Source of the DNA: Acanthosepion pharaonis
Taxonomy: Eukaryota > Mollusca > Cephalopoda > Sepiida > Sepiidae
NCBI GenBank assembly: GCA_903632075.3
Contig: CAHIKZ030004736.1
Coordinates: forward strand, 804,001-868,000
DNA: 64,000 nucleotides
Reading direction: 5' to 3'
Part shown: positions 43,595-55,613 of the stretch, piece by piece
Layout: each line of letters starts with the position of its first letter
Position numbering within the stretch: the stretch's first letter is position 1
Made by a program: the position numbers and the translations under genes
Notes under the pieces: generated by a model
Databases searched by the model: none
The model's input: only the letters and a program-made list of their open reading frames with translations
What the model was told of the DNA's origin: nothing

Positions 43595-44030
43595 TAAGAT
43601 GAAAGAAAAAGGGACAATATGAATTCTCTCCTCACGTTTTTATCTTGCGAAATAAGCATAACAAATATTAATAAATTTTGTTTAGTGCAATGTTCAGTTG
43701 CGTCTTGCGATTCTCTAAATAAAAGCAGCTCGAGGAAAGAGGGTAATTATTGGCTTCCATACTTATAGGTAACCAACCCGATTATTTATTTATATATTAC
43801 TTATAGTTTTTTTCCTATTTTTAATTTTTGTATTGTTGTTTTGTATACAAGATGTCGACTGCAAAATAGCATCGCTTATTTCGCCCGAATGCAGGATAGT
43901 ATGAATAAGTAAACAATGTTAAACTGCACCATTAACATGCCACTTATAATAAAATACCTCAATAGTATTCATGCTCGGAAGACAGACACACACATCCATA
44001 TGTGTGTGTGTGTGTGTGTGTGGTTAAAGA
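43595..44030. other. Non-coding, with a short (TG)n
   Basis: A (TG)n of about 11 units at 44001-44022. Nothing else recognised. Confidence 0.35.
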
Positions 44031-44035
44031 CGACT

Positions 44036-44620
44036 GACAAAGTACTGCGAATAATCTTTTTATTTAAATTTTCTTGTTTTCGTACAAGTGTTTTCTTTTC
44101 TGGACACAAAACTGTCCAAACGTCCACATTGATCAAACTATTGACATAATCCTTAACTACGTGTACACAAATAATTCCATTCATCTCCATCCATCAAACC
44201 AAATATCCTCAAAAGATTATTATATGCATGCATCCCTTCTATGGTCGTAACATCATCCAAACTAATAGTGGTAGTATGGAAAATCTGCTCGACCCGTGCT
44301 TCTCCAATTATGTTCTACATAGAAAACATATTTAAACAGGTCACTTAACCCAAAATATATGTCCTCTATGTAGACGATATTTTTATTTTAGCGAAAAACA
44401 AACAAGAAATAAATAATCTCAAAACCAAATTGGAAAAAAAATCTGCCCTTAACTTTACCTACGAACTGTGTCAAAAGAATAAACCTCCATTTTTTGACGT
44501 TCGTGCAGAATACTGCAACAACACTTTTACCAATTCATTATTAAAAAAAAAAAACAGCAAAAATTCCTGCCACCGTAATTTTAAGAGTGAATGTCCAATA
44601 GATACAAAATAGCAGTTATA
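44036..44620 (+). pseudogene. Penelope-like element reverse transcriptase fragment (PLE-4)
   Basis: After a single FB-B-type arm (44036-44102), the plus strand reads CPNVHIDQTIDIILNYVYTN near 44114-44175, a decayed motif-B region resembling MGSPLGPV at about 44277-44315 (ATGGAAAATCTGCTCGACCC), IENIFKQVT then a stop, and IYVLYVDDIFILAKNKQEIN at 44356-44415, followed by LNFTYE and PPFFDV. YVDD is the polymerase active site and the order (motif A region, B, C, then L.FT.E....PFLD) is that of PLE reverse transcriptases. A GIY-YIG part is not seen downstream. The copy is broken by stops. Confidence 0.8.
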
Positions 44621-44639
44621 AAAAATCCCCTAGAGTACA

Positions 44640-45400
44640 CGAGAATTCATCCTCTCTTTTACTTTTCCTGAATTATAGTAATTTTTCCATTTATGATTAG
44701 CAAATATAGTTTTCACTTAACAAAATTACCAAAGCGCTACAAATAAATACAGAAAATTAATAATTTATTCTAAAAAAAATGAAATCAATTCTTGTAAAAA
44801 TTCATTATTGATCAAAAAAAGATTTTTCTTAAGACAATAGTGTTAATAATATATCTTATTCATTAAAGCAATTAAAATCATTTCTAATTAAATAATGTCT
44901 TAGTTTTATTGCATTTTTTTATTTTCATATTCAGGGCAGATTTGCTGTAACTGAGGGTCCTATTTTGCAAAAAAAAAAAAAAAAAAGTTGTAATTTTAAT
45001 TTTCGATGTCTTCTTCTTATAACCAATATAAATATTAAGCCCTAGAAAAATGAATTTTATCGAAATTTCATAAAAATTAAATAAATGGGAAGATAACAAA
45101 TGTAAAAATATTTTTACCAAGATTTTCTAAAAGGGAAATGTTTCTAACATAATTTAATTCATTTGTAAATAAATCCTGAAAGTTTCATTAAAATTTTAAT
45201 TAAGGTGTTTTAACGGCAAAAATACTATATTAATTTATGGAAATCTTCTGACGCAAGAAAAACAGCATTTTGAACGAAAATTTTGAAATTTTTGATTTTC
45301 AAAAATGAGATGAAAAATAATATAATTTAATTATATGATTTAATAATAATGTAATAATAATTTTAGTATTTAATATTAATATGCTAATAATAATAATAAT
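44640..45400. repeat. AT-rich repeat related to the 55.6-57.3 kb element
   Basis: 44770-45190 aligns in the same orientation with about 56585-57000; shared words include AATAATGTCTTAGTTTTATT and GAAAGTTTCATTAAAAT. It appears to be the right half of that long-inverted-repeat element. Confidence 0.55.
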
Positions 45401-45427
45401 TTAATAATAAAAACTTCTTTGATTTTC

Positions 45428-45430
<3 letters not shown>

Positions 45431-45499
<69 letters not shown>
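45431..45499. repeat. (CA)n then (TA)n array
   Basis: About 15 CA units followed by about 20 TA units. Confidence 0.95.
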
Positions 45500-45502
<3 letters not shown>

Positions 45503-45611
45503 AATTTATGTTAGGATATAACACCGTAAACATGTCAAAATCGTTACACAATTGCAGTCGTGTTTTGATGCGTATAAAAAACATCAGCTTTCAATTTTCA
45601 AGATATTCTAT

Positions 45612-45717
45612 ATTGACATACATTTTAACCCTGATATGAGCACTTTTACTCATGAATATAGCATGCCTTAGAACAGTTTTTTACCTATATACATACATAT
45701 ATATATATATCAATTTT

Positions 45718-45811
<94 letters not shown>

Positions 45812-45890
45812 TAAACACAATTGTTCTAAGACATGATATATTCGTGAGTAAAAGTTATATCAGGGTTAGGATGTATGTAAATATAAAAAT
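45612..45890. repeat. Foldback around two (TA)n arrays
   Basis: The left arm (about 45612-45700: ACATACATTTTAACCCTGAT ... CTTAGAACAG) and right arm (about 45810-45885: GTTCTAAGACATGATATATT ... ATCAGGGTTAGGATGTATGT) are inverted repeats of about 75 bp at roughly 85% identity by eye. (TA)n arrays at 45723-45764 and 45772-45809 fill the centre. Confidence 0.75.
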
Positions 45891-45896
45891 GGAGAC

Positions 45897-46008
45897 TGTG
45901 ATCAACACTGTTTGGCTGTTTCATGTTTAATCGCAATCTTCATGGCCCGAAGATTGAGTTTAAGCATTAAACAAACTGCAGCCGCTCGGTGTTGATCACA
46001 ATGTTCAA
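45897..46008. repeat. Imperfect stem-loop, about 50 bp arms
   Basis: TGTGATCAACAC near 45898 pairs with GTGTTGATCACA near 45991, and CAATCTTC with GAAGATTG at the centre. The sequence between also aligns in inverse orientation with gaps. It is probably a small foldback element. Confidence 0.7.
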
Positions 46009-46049
46009 TAATATATTTAAATACATTTACATATAATTAGCAGTGTAAT

Positions 46050-46395
46050 CTTTGAATGGCACTCTCTTCTGCAGGTTTGAAAGATGAAGCTGGAATGTGG
46101 AATAAAGGTCTGCCATTACACTCTCTACTTGCTTCGTTGTCTTCTAATCTCCAATAACTGGATTCTTTTTTTTTTCCGCCCTTCATGTCACCTCCTTGAA
46201 CAGTTCAACAGTCAGCTGCTAATCAGCTAGCTATTCCCCAGTTACTAGAGGCGATTCCTTTGAGTGTCAGGTCTCTTATGCAGATATCCTTTCAGCTCAC
46301 CATATATGATGTCTTTTGTTATAAGACTGTCAGTCATTCCAATTTCATGTACGTAACCCAGCCATCAAAGACGGAGTTGAGAGAGGAAAACATGC
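46050..46395 (-). pseudogene. LINE-E-like polymerase C-terminus
   Basis: The minus strand reads LRWLGYVHEIG-like near 46370-46340, TKDIIYGELKG near 46315-46285, then a RPDTQ stretch and, after shifts, a possible finger remnant near 46060. This resembles the GHV.RM....PK..LYGEL..G.RP.GRP region of LINE C-termini. It is short and decayed. Confidence 0.5.
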
Positions 46396-46439
46396 AAACC
46401 AAATAAAACAACAACAACAACAACAACAAAAAGAAAATA

Positions 46440-46441
<2 letters not shown>

Positions 46442-46520
<79 letters not shown>

Positions 46521-46521
46521 A
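46442..46521. repeat. (CA)n then (TA)n array
   Basis: About 22 CA units, a short break, then about 13 TA units. An adjacent (CAA)n lies at about 46411-46429. Confidence 0.95.
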
Positions 46522-47132
46522 TCGAATCTGATTAAAATCTTGAATCTCTATATGAATGAAAAAATAAAATGTCATCTTGAGTAATTGATGAAGAAAATAA
46601 CTTTCTTTCTCTTTTGCTTTCGTTGCGAGTTAAAAATCTAAAATCTTAAGTTATAATATCATATTGAAAATGAACGGGAAAATAAAACGGAACGAAACTT
46701 ACTGAGATTTCCGTGTCGACCTCAAGGCAGAAACAATGGTAGAACGATGGAAGGGATTGTAAAATGTCAGATCGTTTCGGCTTAATCGAATTGACTCAAG
46801 GAAGCGTTTTCAATTTAACCAATCGTAAAATACGAAATATCGCCAAATTATTAAAATGTGGTATTGTCCGTTTGAACAAAGGAAACATTTAATAAAGAAG
46901 ACATTTAAAAAACGAAATGCGAAAAGTAAAGGAACGAAAAGTAAAAGGTGAAATTTAAGAAATCGAAAAAGCGAAACGAAATCGAAAATAGAAAACAAAA
47001 AAAATAAAAATAGAGAAACTGATAAATATGAATAGAAAAATAATTCGATCATTCGATAAACTGAATGATTCAAATATCGATTGTTAGATTAAACCTAAAT
47101 GATATCGATTAATGTGTCAATAGAAAGACAAG

Positions 47133-47183
<51 letters not shown>

Positions 47184-47855
47184 AGAGTAGTAAGAGAAAG
47201 GACAAATAAGACAAAGAAGAGTGAAAAAGGGAAAATCGTTTTTCAGTTTAATTAATCAGATTTCGTACAACGGACAAAATAGCAAATAATGATCTGGAAA
47301 GGAATGAAAACTTTTTGTTCAAAATCTTGAATAATAAAACAGAAGTCAGGTCTTTTCCGTTATGAAGAATGGAAAGCATCATATAGAATTCTGTATGAAA
47401 AGTTCGAAGAAGTCTATACAATCTTTCAGATCTCAACACGTTATTCTAGAGAGTCCCGAAATTTAATTTCGTAAATATCGGTATGTGTTTGATTTGGAGT
47501 CACGACTATAGTGTACCCAGTGAACATTAAATGCCCTGTGAGACTAACATTCTAAAATTTTATCTATGTTAATGAGAAATCTATTTAGTTTGGAACTCAA
47601 GTAATTTGCCTTAGTTTGAAACATAAGTTTGTTAAACATCGCTCTACAACAAACGCTACACTTATGTGAGTTTATTGTTATAGAAATAGCAACACATTCG
47701 CTTAAAGAATAACGTAATGTTTAAATTAATTGCCAAAGTCTTCTTATTTTTGTTGGATATAGAATTTTTCAGATTTCAAATAGTATTATTGTAGAGAGAA
47801 TTACAAAAATTTAACTTGGTTAAGACATAAATAAAAGTATGATCATAATATAAGA
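46522..47855. other. Non-coding, with a (GATA)n array
   Basis: Contains (GATA)n of about 11 units at 47137-47180. I recognise no gene; the frames at 46810-47073 and 47248-47439 have no motif. Confidence 0.5.
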
Positions 47856-47859
47856 TAAG

Positions 47860-48510
47860 CAGATGACTTTCTGATACGGAAAGAAAATTTCAGGACCTAC
47901 AAAGAAATCAAGAAAAAGGACTATGCATCAACTGCAAGAAGACAGTATCAGTCATCAGCAAAAAATAAAAGTCAAAGATGCGAGCTACGAAATGTTATCA
48001 TCACACAAGTACAGAAGTTTAAATATCTGGGAAAAGAGGGTCGGAAATGCGAACACAAATTCGATTAGCGAAAGATGCCTCCCAAAATCTAAGCAAAGTG
48101 CTAAGAAACAGAAAAAATTCCTTCGAAACAAAGCAGAGTTTTGGGTTGATATGTGATTATCCAAACATATATCCCCAGAAAGGAAGAAAAACTGGAGGCA
48201 ACACAAATGTAGTTCTACTGAAGGATACAGAGAATTCTATGAAGAGAGCGAGTAAGTAACGAGGAAGTCTTAAAGGAAATGGTAACAAAAATGACACTTA
48301 TTCTCAGAATCAGAAAGAGACGCATGAAATTTCTTGGACACATAATGAGGAAGAAGAAGAATTGGGAGCAAAAGAGATTGCAGAATGCTGCGAGCCACCA
48401 ATCTGTTAAAATTGAATGGATAGCGGAAGCGGGGTCGGGTGTTTTAACAAAGGGAAGAAAACTGCTAAGGACCAAAAGAGATAAGGAATTCTGAAGAATT
48501 ACCTAAAGGA
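47860..48510 (+). pseudogene. LINE-A reverse transcriptase, palm to C-terminus
   Basis: Starts at a decayed active site (ADDFLIRK near 47859), then CINCKK in another frame, ITQVQKFKYLGKEG near 47998-48040, RLAKDASQNLSKVLRNRKNS at 48062-48120, EEKLEATQM near 48187, RIQRIL, ERVSNEEVLKEMVTKMTLIL at about 48247-48305, and IRKRRMKFLGHIMRK to 48350. The end is frame-shifted after that. The motif order is as in the 37.4 kb copy. Confidence 0.8.
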
Positions 48511-48689
48511 CAGCGCACATTGAACAACAATTTCCCTTATGTTGTACATATTTAAAAATGACATAAAACTAAACGAGTTTTCTCGGAAAAGATTATCAAA
48601 TTTCAATATTCTTTTGATGAGCATACATTTACAAAGTTTAATACCTTATTTTATCCAGTGTCTTATCTTTTATGTACCATACCTATTTA

Positions 48690-48900
48690 GTGTGTTGTTG
48701 ATAATGGCCCTCCACAACTTCCTATCTATATTGTAGCTTGGTAAGTTTTGTTTTTCAGCATCCTTCCCAGTCCCTATTCTGCCATCCATTTACAAAAGCT
48801 TGTTTGGTTGGTTACTCGCTGTTTCACTCTGTACCTCTTACCTTCAATATGTTATGCGAGTGTTAAATTTTTCAAGCCATCTTCCCTCTTTTTATATTCG
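48690..48900 (-). pseudogene. LINE-A C-terminal scrap
   Basis: The complement of ATAATGGCCCTCCACAACTT (48693-48712) and of the CCATCCATTTACAAAAGCTT region encodes the last residues of the LINE-A tail (KWMAE, then LW.AI). It is short and broken. Confidence 0.45.
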
Positions 48901-48904
48901 AGAA

Positions 48905-49320
48905 ATTTCAAAGGATTGATAAATTAGAATATATATTCGTATAAACTGAAGTACGTCTATTTTTATTGGTCACCTCATTAAAATGACCTTGTGTTAAACT
49001 ATACTAAGGTAAGAACATGCATAGAGAATTTTAAAGATCACTGTTTGTTCCGTTTTTGTAGAATTGTGCCAGGTTAAACTAAGTTCTCCTCGTATAAATA
49101 TAGATCGTTTTCGGGCATATTTTAGGTTTAAGCTGAAGTGTCGACGATATTACCTTTGAGAGTTTGAAAGGTAAGTATAAATAAAGATTCGCATAACATG
49201 AGAAGCCAAATGTGTTGAAAAATCATCGCTGAAAATCATCGCCAAAATTAGATCTAATAATTATTACACTTGAATCTTTATGCCCTCATCTTTTGTACTC
49301 AAACTTCAAGATTACACAAG
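48905..49320. other. Non-coding stretch, nothing recognised
   Basis: No supported feature. Confidence 0.3.
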
Positions 49321-49323
49321 TAA

Positions 49324-49324
<1 letters not shown>

Positions 49325-49378
<54 letters not shown>
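49325..49378. repeat. (TA)n array
   Basis: About 27 TA units. Confidence 0.95.
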
Positions 49379-49380
<2 letters not shown>

Positions 49381-49483
49381 GTATTACTGTCAAATAATAT
49401 AATATACTAGATATACGCGTTGGTGGGCAATATTAGTTTTTCTGCTAGATATAGGAGAGTTGGGACGAAAAGGAATGAAAGAG

Positions 49484-49496
<13 letters not shown>

Positions 49497-49558
<62 letters not shown>
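49497..49558. repeat. (TA)n array
   Basis: About 31 TA units after a short CA run. Confidence 0.95.
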
Positions 49559-49561
<3 letters not shown>

Positions 49562-49716
49562 ACTAAAGTATGGTTATTAACTAACAAATAATGTTTCAAT
49601 TGCTAAAAATCTGCCGGATTGTAAATAAAAAATACATTACTTCTTTACAAATTTGCTGAGCGGATATGATAATTTCGAGAATACTATCAGGACGACAATT
49701 CCGCTTAAAGGCATTG

Positions 49717-49749
<33 letters not shown>

Positions 49750-49753
<4 letters not shown>

Positions 49754-49861
49754 TGATTTATTTAAAATATTTTTTTCGCTACACAGTTCTAACCATGTTT
49801 CATTTTTGAAACATGGTTAGAACTGTGTAGCGAAAAAAACATATTTTAAATAAATCAATTT
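49750..49861. repeat. Near-perfect hairpin made of PLE-type ends
   Basis: The arms 49750-49802 and 49807-49861 are inverse copies differing by a two-base insertion, with a TTTT loop. The right arm contains TGAAACATGGTTAG ... ACTGTGTAGCG, which matches the 3' half of the hammerhead-like fold at 28541-28567. TTGAGCACTATTTTG near 49889 matches other PLE-type ends. Confidence 0.8.
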
Positions 49862-49956
49862 ATAATATTAATGCTCTGTAAATTTACATTGAGCACTATT
49901 TTGTAAAAATAAAAATATCTATAAGAACACCGGATTATATATCTTACTGTTCTTTC

Positions 49957-49961
<5 letters not shown>

Positions 49962-50013
<52 letters not shown>

Positions 50014-50015
50014 TG

Positions 50016-50054
<39 letters not shown>

Positions 50055-50065
50055 GCATTGTTTCA

Positions 50066-50127
<62 letters not shown>
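49962..50127. repeat. Cluster of three (TA)n arrays
   Basis: Arrays at 49962-50009, 50019-50053 and 50070-50127 are separated by GCACTGTTCA- and CGCATTGTTTC-type spacers. The last array directly abuts the Tc1 element. Confidence 0.95.
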
Positions 50128-50130
<3 letters not shown>

Positions 50131-51128
50131 TAGCGTCCAAAACTAAGGGACAAAATTTTAAAACCTAATATTTGTTAGAAATAACAACTGTGAAAAGCTG
50201 AAATTTTGACAACTGGTAGTCGTTATCATCCATAATAACATACTAAAATTTGAATCATTTGCAAAAGGATAGAAAAAGAATTATAACAATTATTTATTTA
50301 TTTTCAAAATAGGATCGTCCAAAAGTAAGGGACAAAATTGAGAAAAACAATGTAAACAGTATGCTATATTCAAATTTTTTGATTTCCTCTAAAGAATAAG
50401 TCTTACTTAGTCATTTGTAAACGTTGCATCAGCCGGCACCATGGCGAAACGCCAAAAACTTGATTACTCTGTGAGACAAGCTATTGTGAAGCTACACAAG
50501 GAAAAGCACACCATTAGAAAGATCATGTTGTGCCAATCATACAGAATTCAGGTTCCGATAGGGCTACCTTTATGCAAGATAATGCCCCATGTCACAAGGC
50601 AAAGGTGGTAATGAGTTACCTTAGCGAGCAAGATTTGGAAATTATGGATTGGCCACCGCAAAGTCCTGACTTAAATCTAATAGAAAATCTTTGGAAGACC
50701 TTAGGAGTGAAAGTTATGGAAAGAAATCCCACTAACACGGAGGATTTGTGGGTGAAGCTTCAAGAAGAATGGTCTAAAATTAGTATCGAGGATTGTCAAG
50801 AACTGATTCGTTCTTGTAGTCGAAGATGTGCAGCTGTCATTGAGAGCAAGGGCTCATTTACTAAATATTGATTGTACATGTATTTTTATTGTTTTTTGCC
50901 GTTTACATTGTTTTTCTCAATTTTGTCCCTTACTTTAGACGTTCCAAATTTGAAAATAAATAAATAATTGTTATAATTCTTTTTCTATCCTTTGCAAATG
51001 ATTTAAATTTTAGTATGTTATTATGGATGATAACGACTATCAGTTGTCAAAATTTCAGCTTTTCACAGTTGTTATTTCTAACAAATATTAGGTTTTAATA
51101 TTTTGTCCCTTAGTTTTGGACGCTACTG
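50128..51128 (+). mobile_element. Tc1-type DNA transposon, internally deleted, IR/DR ends
   Basis: The terminal inverted repeats are 50128-50357 and 50901-51128, about 230 bp and nearly identical by eye. They start CAGTAGCGTCCAAAACTAAG and end with the inverse, flanked by TA on both sides as expected for Tc1/mariner. Each repeat holds two copies of CGTCCAAAA.TAAGGGACAA (left: 50132 and 50316), the IR/DR layout known from Sleeping Beauty-like elements, where the copies are transposase binding sites. The 1001 bp length is below the usual 1.6 kb because the middle of the gene is missing. The element sits in or beside a (TA)n array. Confidence 0.9.
50441..50871 (+). pseudogene. Tc1 transposase, DD34E, central deletion
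   Basis: The ATG at 50441 (context CACCATGG) opens the N-terminal DNA-binding part (MAKRQKLDYSVRQAIVKLHK ... HTIRKI). Near 50520 the frame shifts at a deletion of perhaps 190 codons, removing most of the DNA-binding domain and the first catalytic Asp. The remaining frame, 50530-50871, holds the second catalytic Asp in QDNAPCH and, 34 residues later, the Glu in SPDLNLIENLW. It continues to a proper stop (SRRCAAVIESKG...). The C-terminal part is intact and looks recently mobilised, but the enzyme cannot work. Confidence 0.9.
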
Positions 51129-51130
51129 TA

Positions 51131-51380
51131 TATATGAACAGTGCCTTTAGTGCAATCCTATATGAGATCTGATCAAAAAAAAATAACAGGACTGCTGCTT
51201 TAAAAAGAAAACTGCAACACATATCAATTCGATATTTTATCTCCATTGAAGAAATCCCCTTCTTAAACCATATACTTTATCCAGTTTCGTTTCCATGGAA
51301 TGGAAGCATTCCCGGAACCCCGTTTTAGGATAGCGAGCAGATGCCTCATCGCATTTTTGGGGGTATTTTCTCGACGTTTT
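51131..51380. other. Non-coding stretch, nothing recognised
   Basis: Short unassigned sequence between the Tc1 element and the palindrome. Confidence 0.3.
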
Positions 51381-51424
51381 CAACTAATTCAAACAGATAA
51401 CTAGTTATCTGTTTGAATTAGTTG
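51381..51424. repeat. Perfect 44 bp palindrome
   Basis: CAACTAATTCAAACAGATAA plus CT is followed directly by its exact inverse, with no loop. It lies 70 bp upstream of a PLE-type terminus. Confidence 0.95.
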
Positions 51425-51600
51425 GGTTCTTATGTCCATCGTCTTTTGTGTTAAATTGTTATAAGTTATAATGTTAATTATGTTTAAATGAAAATGTCCA
51501 TGAAAATGGTCTTAAATAGACCGAAACGTCCGACGTCGACTTTATTTTAACATTAATAATGCATATTCAGAATTTTGTTTTTTCTGTATTTTTCTTTCAT
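51425..51600 (+). mobile_element. PLE-type terminus, plus-strand copy
   Basis: GTCCATCGTCTTTTGTGTTA, then the hammerhead-like motif and CGACTTTATTTTAACATTAA, matches the inverse of 31950-32150. The hammerhead-like part at 51494-51540 keeps ATGTC/GAC stem I, GGTC with GACC, ACGTCCGACGT and a C at the cleavage position, but its core reads CATGAAA instead of CTGAAGA, so it is a decayed copy. Confidence 0.55.
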
Positions 51601-51627
51601 ACTGTCGGATTTATATCCATATATTTT

Positions 51628-53175
<1,548 letters not shown>

Positions 53176-53177
53176 TC

Positions 53178-53179
<2 letters not shown>

Positions 53180-53239
<60 letters not shown>
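53180..53239. repeat. (TA)n array
   Basis: About 30 TA units. Confidence 0.95.
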
Positions 53240-53242
<3 letters not shown>

Positions 53243-53295
53243 TGGGCAACACTCCTCTTTTATACAAGTTTTATTAAAGACGTCTGAGAAGACAC

Positions 53296-53356
53296 TGTCA
53301 TTAAGCTTTTTATTTAATTCATCCTGTGTTCATATAAGTGTTTTCTTTTCTGGACA
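53296..53356. repeat. FB-B single arm
   Basis: AAGCTTTTTATTTAATTCAT ... GTGTTTTCTTTTCTGGACAT matches the arms of the foldback repeat at 17588-17796. It abuts a LINE fragment. Confidence 0.6.
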
Positions 53357-53389
53357 TAAAGAGTGTAAAAGCTGCCCAATGTAAAAAAA

Positions 53390-54350
53390 AAATGTTCTGC
53401 ATATCGGAGCGCTTTCCGTCCGATCTTTGCAAAAGATTTTTTTTACTAGAGTCAGGTTCCTGCAAAGAGTCATCACAAGAGAGTCTTGTTTCTGATAAGG
53501 CGACAATATCCAAATTGTAACGAGACAGTTCCTGACATATCAGAGTACTTCTCCGCTTACGGCGTGATGTATCCAAAAAATCGAGTAATTTTCTGTATAT
53601 TCCAGCATCCGATATTCATATCTATTTCTCTAGTCTTAGTCCGTTTTCAGTTAGTTCCAAATTGATTGGTCATAATTTCAACCGCATTAGTGAACAAAAG
53701 CCAGTTGCTGTAAACTGGCCGGCTTATAAAGAAAAAGGCAAGCATTTTCAGGAGCCCTTTTTCTATGTCCCCTCCTGCAAGAAGGTGAGCAGGCTATCCC
53801 TAAAATGATTCACTTGAGGCTTTGCCGAAACATGCCATTACCAAGGTTGACGACGTAACCAACATTACTCCCAAACCGTCTACGTGTGCAGTTACTGCTA
53901 CATACCTCCAGCTTGTTAAACCTGTATGTGTCACAGTGAAATCATCGCCGTATGACTTTCACAGTGCCGTAGTCCAAAGAGTAGTTCTATCGTTCAATAT
54001 GTTCCTGTGCTTGAATTCGATTATAGTAGACGAAGATTGCACAGCACTTCGTCCACTTTTTGGAAGACAGAGTTTATACCACTTTTAAAACAAAGTTAAG
54101 ACGACCAGCAGCTTAATCGGCCTCAGGTATAATGTCAGAGTGTCCTCTCCTACAAAAGTATTCTAACAAGAAGTGATGGCTTTTCACTCCCCGTGGTCTG
54201 AACGCGTGTCTGGACACTAAATCAGAAATTTCCATGTCCCCAAGCGGCTATTTTTCCATAGCTGGAGCCCTAACAGGTGCTACTACATCGGGTCGTGGTG
54301 GTCTTGGGAATAACAGCAATTAAGTCGTGCTTCCTCGCTCTTCAAAACCT
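53390..54350 (-). pseudogene. LINE 5' region with start of AP endonuclease
   Basis: On the minus strand, 53640-53440 reads LDTSRRKRRSTLICQELSRY, then NLDIVALSETRLS, the start of the APE-type endonuclease domain of non-LTR elements (the E of SETRL is catalytic; the family form is DI..LSETRL). After a possible QEP..SGYTF remnant it degrades near 53390. Upstream on this strand, 53650-54350 has no clear frame and is probably the 5' UTR. The element is cut off by the FB-B arm. Confidence 0.65.
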
Positions 54351-54385
54351 CCTGATGAGAGGCTTTGCTGTCGTATGTAGTTTAT

Positions 54386-54390
<5 letters not shown>

Positions 54391-54427
<37 letters not shown>
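54391..54427. repeat. (TA)n array
   Basis: About 18 TA units. Confidence 0.9.
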
Positions 54428-54429
<2 letters not shown>

Positions 54430-54432
<3 letters not shown>

Positions 54433-54774
54433 CGACCGGCGAGAGCTGAAACATAAATAAGAAAAACAAACAAAAACAAAAAATAAAGTGGATCAGTTGC
54501 CAAGGATATGTTCTGGCTTGCACTATGATAATGTATTTCTCTCTCACAGCGTCAAAAACACGTGAATAAGAAAACCAACAGAGACAAAGCCCAAATGTAA
54601 AGTGACAAGAAATTTTAATCATACATAAAACAATTTTAAACAAAAAATATCTGAATGTAAAACAAGAGCATCTGAATGTAAACAACGTATGCAGTGTGTG
54701 CGATATGAGTACTAAAAAAGACACTTAGCTTTTTCAGTTGATCAAAATTAAATACATTTTTCTCTCCATTGTTT

Positions 54775-54828
<54 letters not shown>

Positions 54829-55538
54829 GTTATATCTTTCTCATTTCTCTTTTTTCCTTTTTCCATTTTTTTATATATTTAACGTCTTATTTTCTCGTGG
54901 AAGTAATTTTTATATTTTCAAGGTTTTGTCTTTTCTTTCCTTGTCACACGTGCAAAAATGTTTTATCGTTGAGTTATTCTTTATTTCCTTTTCCGTTGAC
55001 AATATTCATCCACGAACAGTGATCATTTATGCTTCTATGCTTCTTTTGCATAAGGTTGATTCCTTTCCATTTGGAAATGATCTTTATCGTGTTGATCATC
55101 ACTGACTCCACTGAATTTAGTGTAGGCCTATCTAATCAAATAAATAATCTCTTAACTGGGCGTTTGTATGAGTCGGTGACAGGATCAGTTCTCTTCATTT
55201 CGATGAATCTATTCGCATGACAACTTCATGGATGATCCGATTTCTTCAGATTTCATTGCCCCAATTGACTCGTGGCGCTTCTTTCGTGTGCAATTTTGAA
55301 TATCAATTCCGGTGACTCTACGTGCAAAGTCATGGTTGCTAGAGGTCAATCCTTTTAGACTCCACGGGCTTTCACTTGACTGCTTTTAGCTTTCCACAGA
55401 GAGAGGGTAATTGTCACAGATAGAGAGAAAGAGTGATAGTGACAAAGAGAGAGTTATAGTCACAGACAGTGAGAGAAAGTTCACTATAACCTCCCTGGAT
55501 TTAGTGAGTTTTAGTTCAGAGATCGGCGTAGGATCGTC

Positions 55539-55540
<2 letters not shown>
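54430..55540. other. Non-coding, with a (CT)n array
   Basis: (CT)n of about 22 units at 54780-54824 in a T-rich setting. No gene recognised. Confidence 0.5.

Positions 55541-55541
<1 letters not shown>

Positions 55542-55573
<32 letters not shown>
55542..55573. repeat. (TA)n array
   Basis: About 16 TA units just left of the long inverted-repeat element. Confidence 0.9.
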
Positions 55574-55575
<2 letters not shown>

Positions 55576-55613
55576 GGTATCCTCACTAATTTGCTGAAAA
55601 AGTGTATATCCTA

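Noticed and set aside
53822..54088. 88-codon plus-strand frame with a MPKHAITKVDD start
   Set aside because: It lies antisense to the 5' region of a LINE and has no recognisable domain. Most likely chance.
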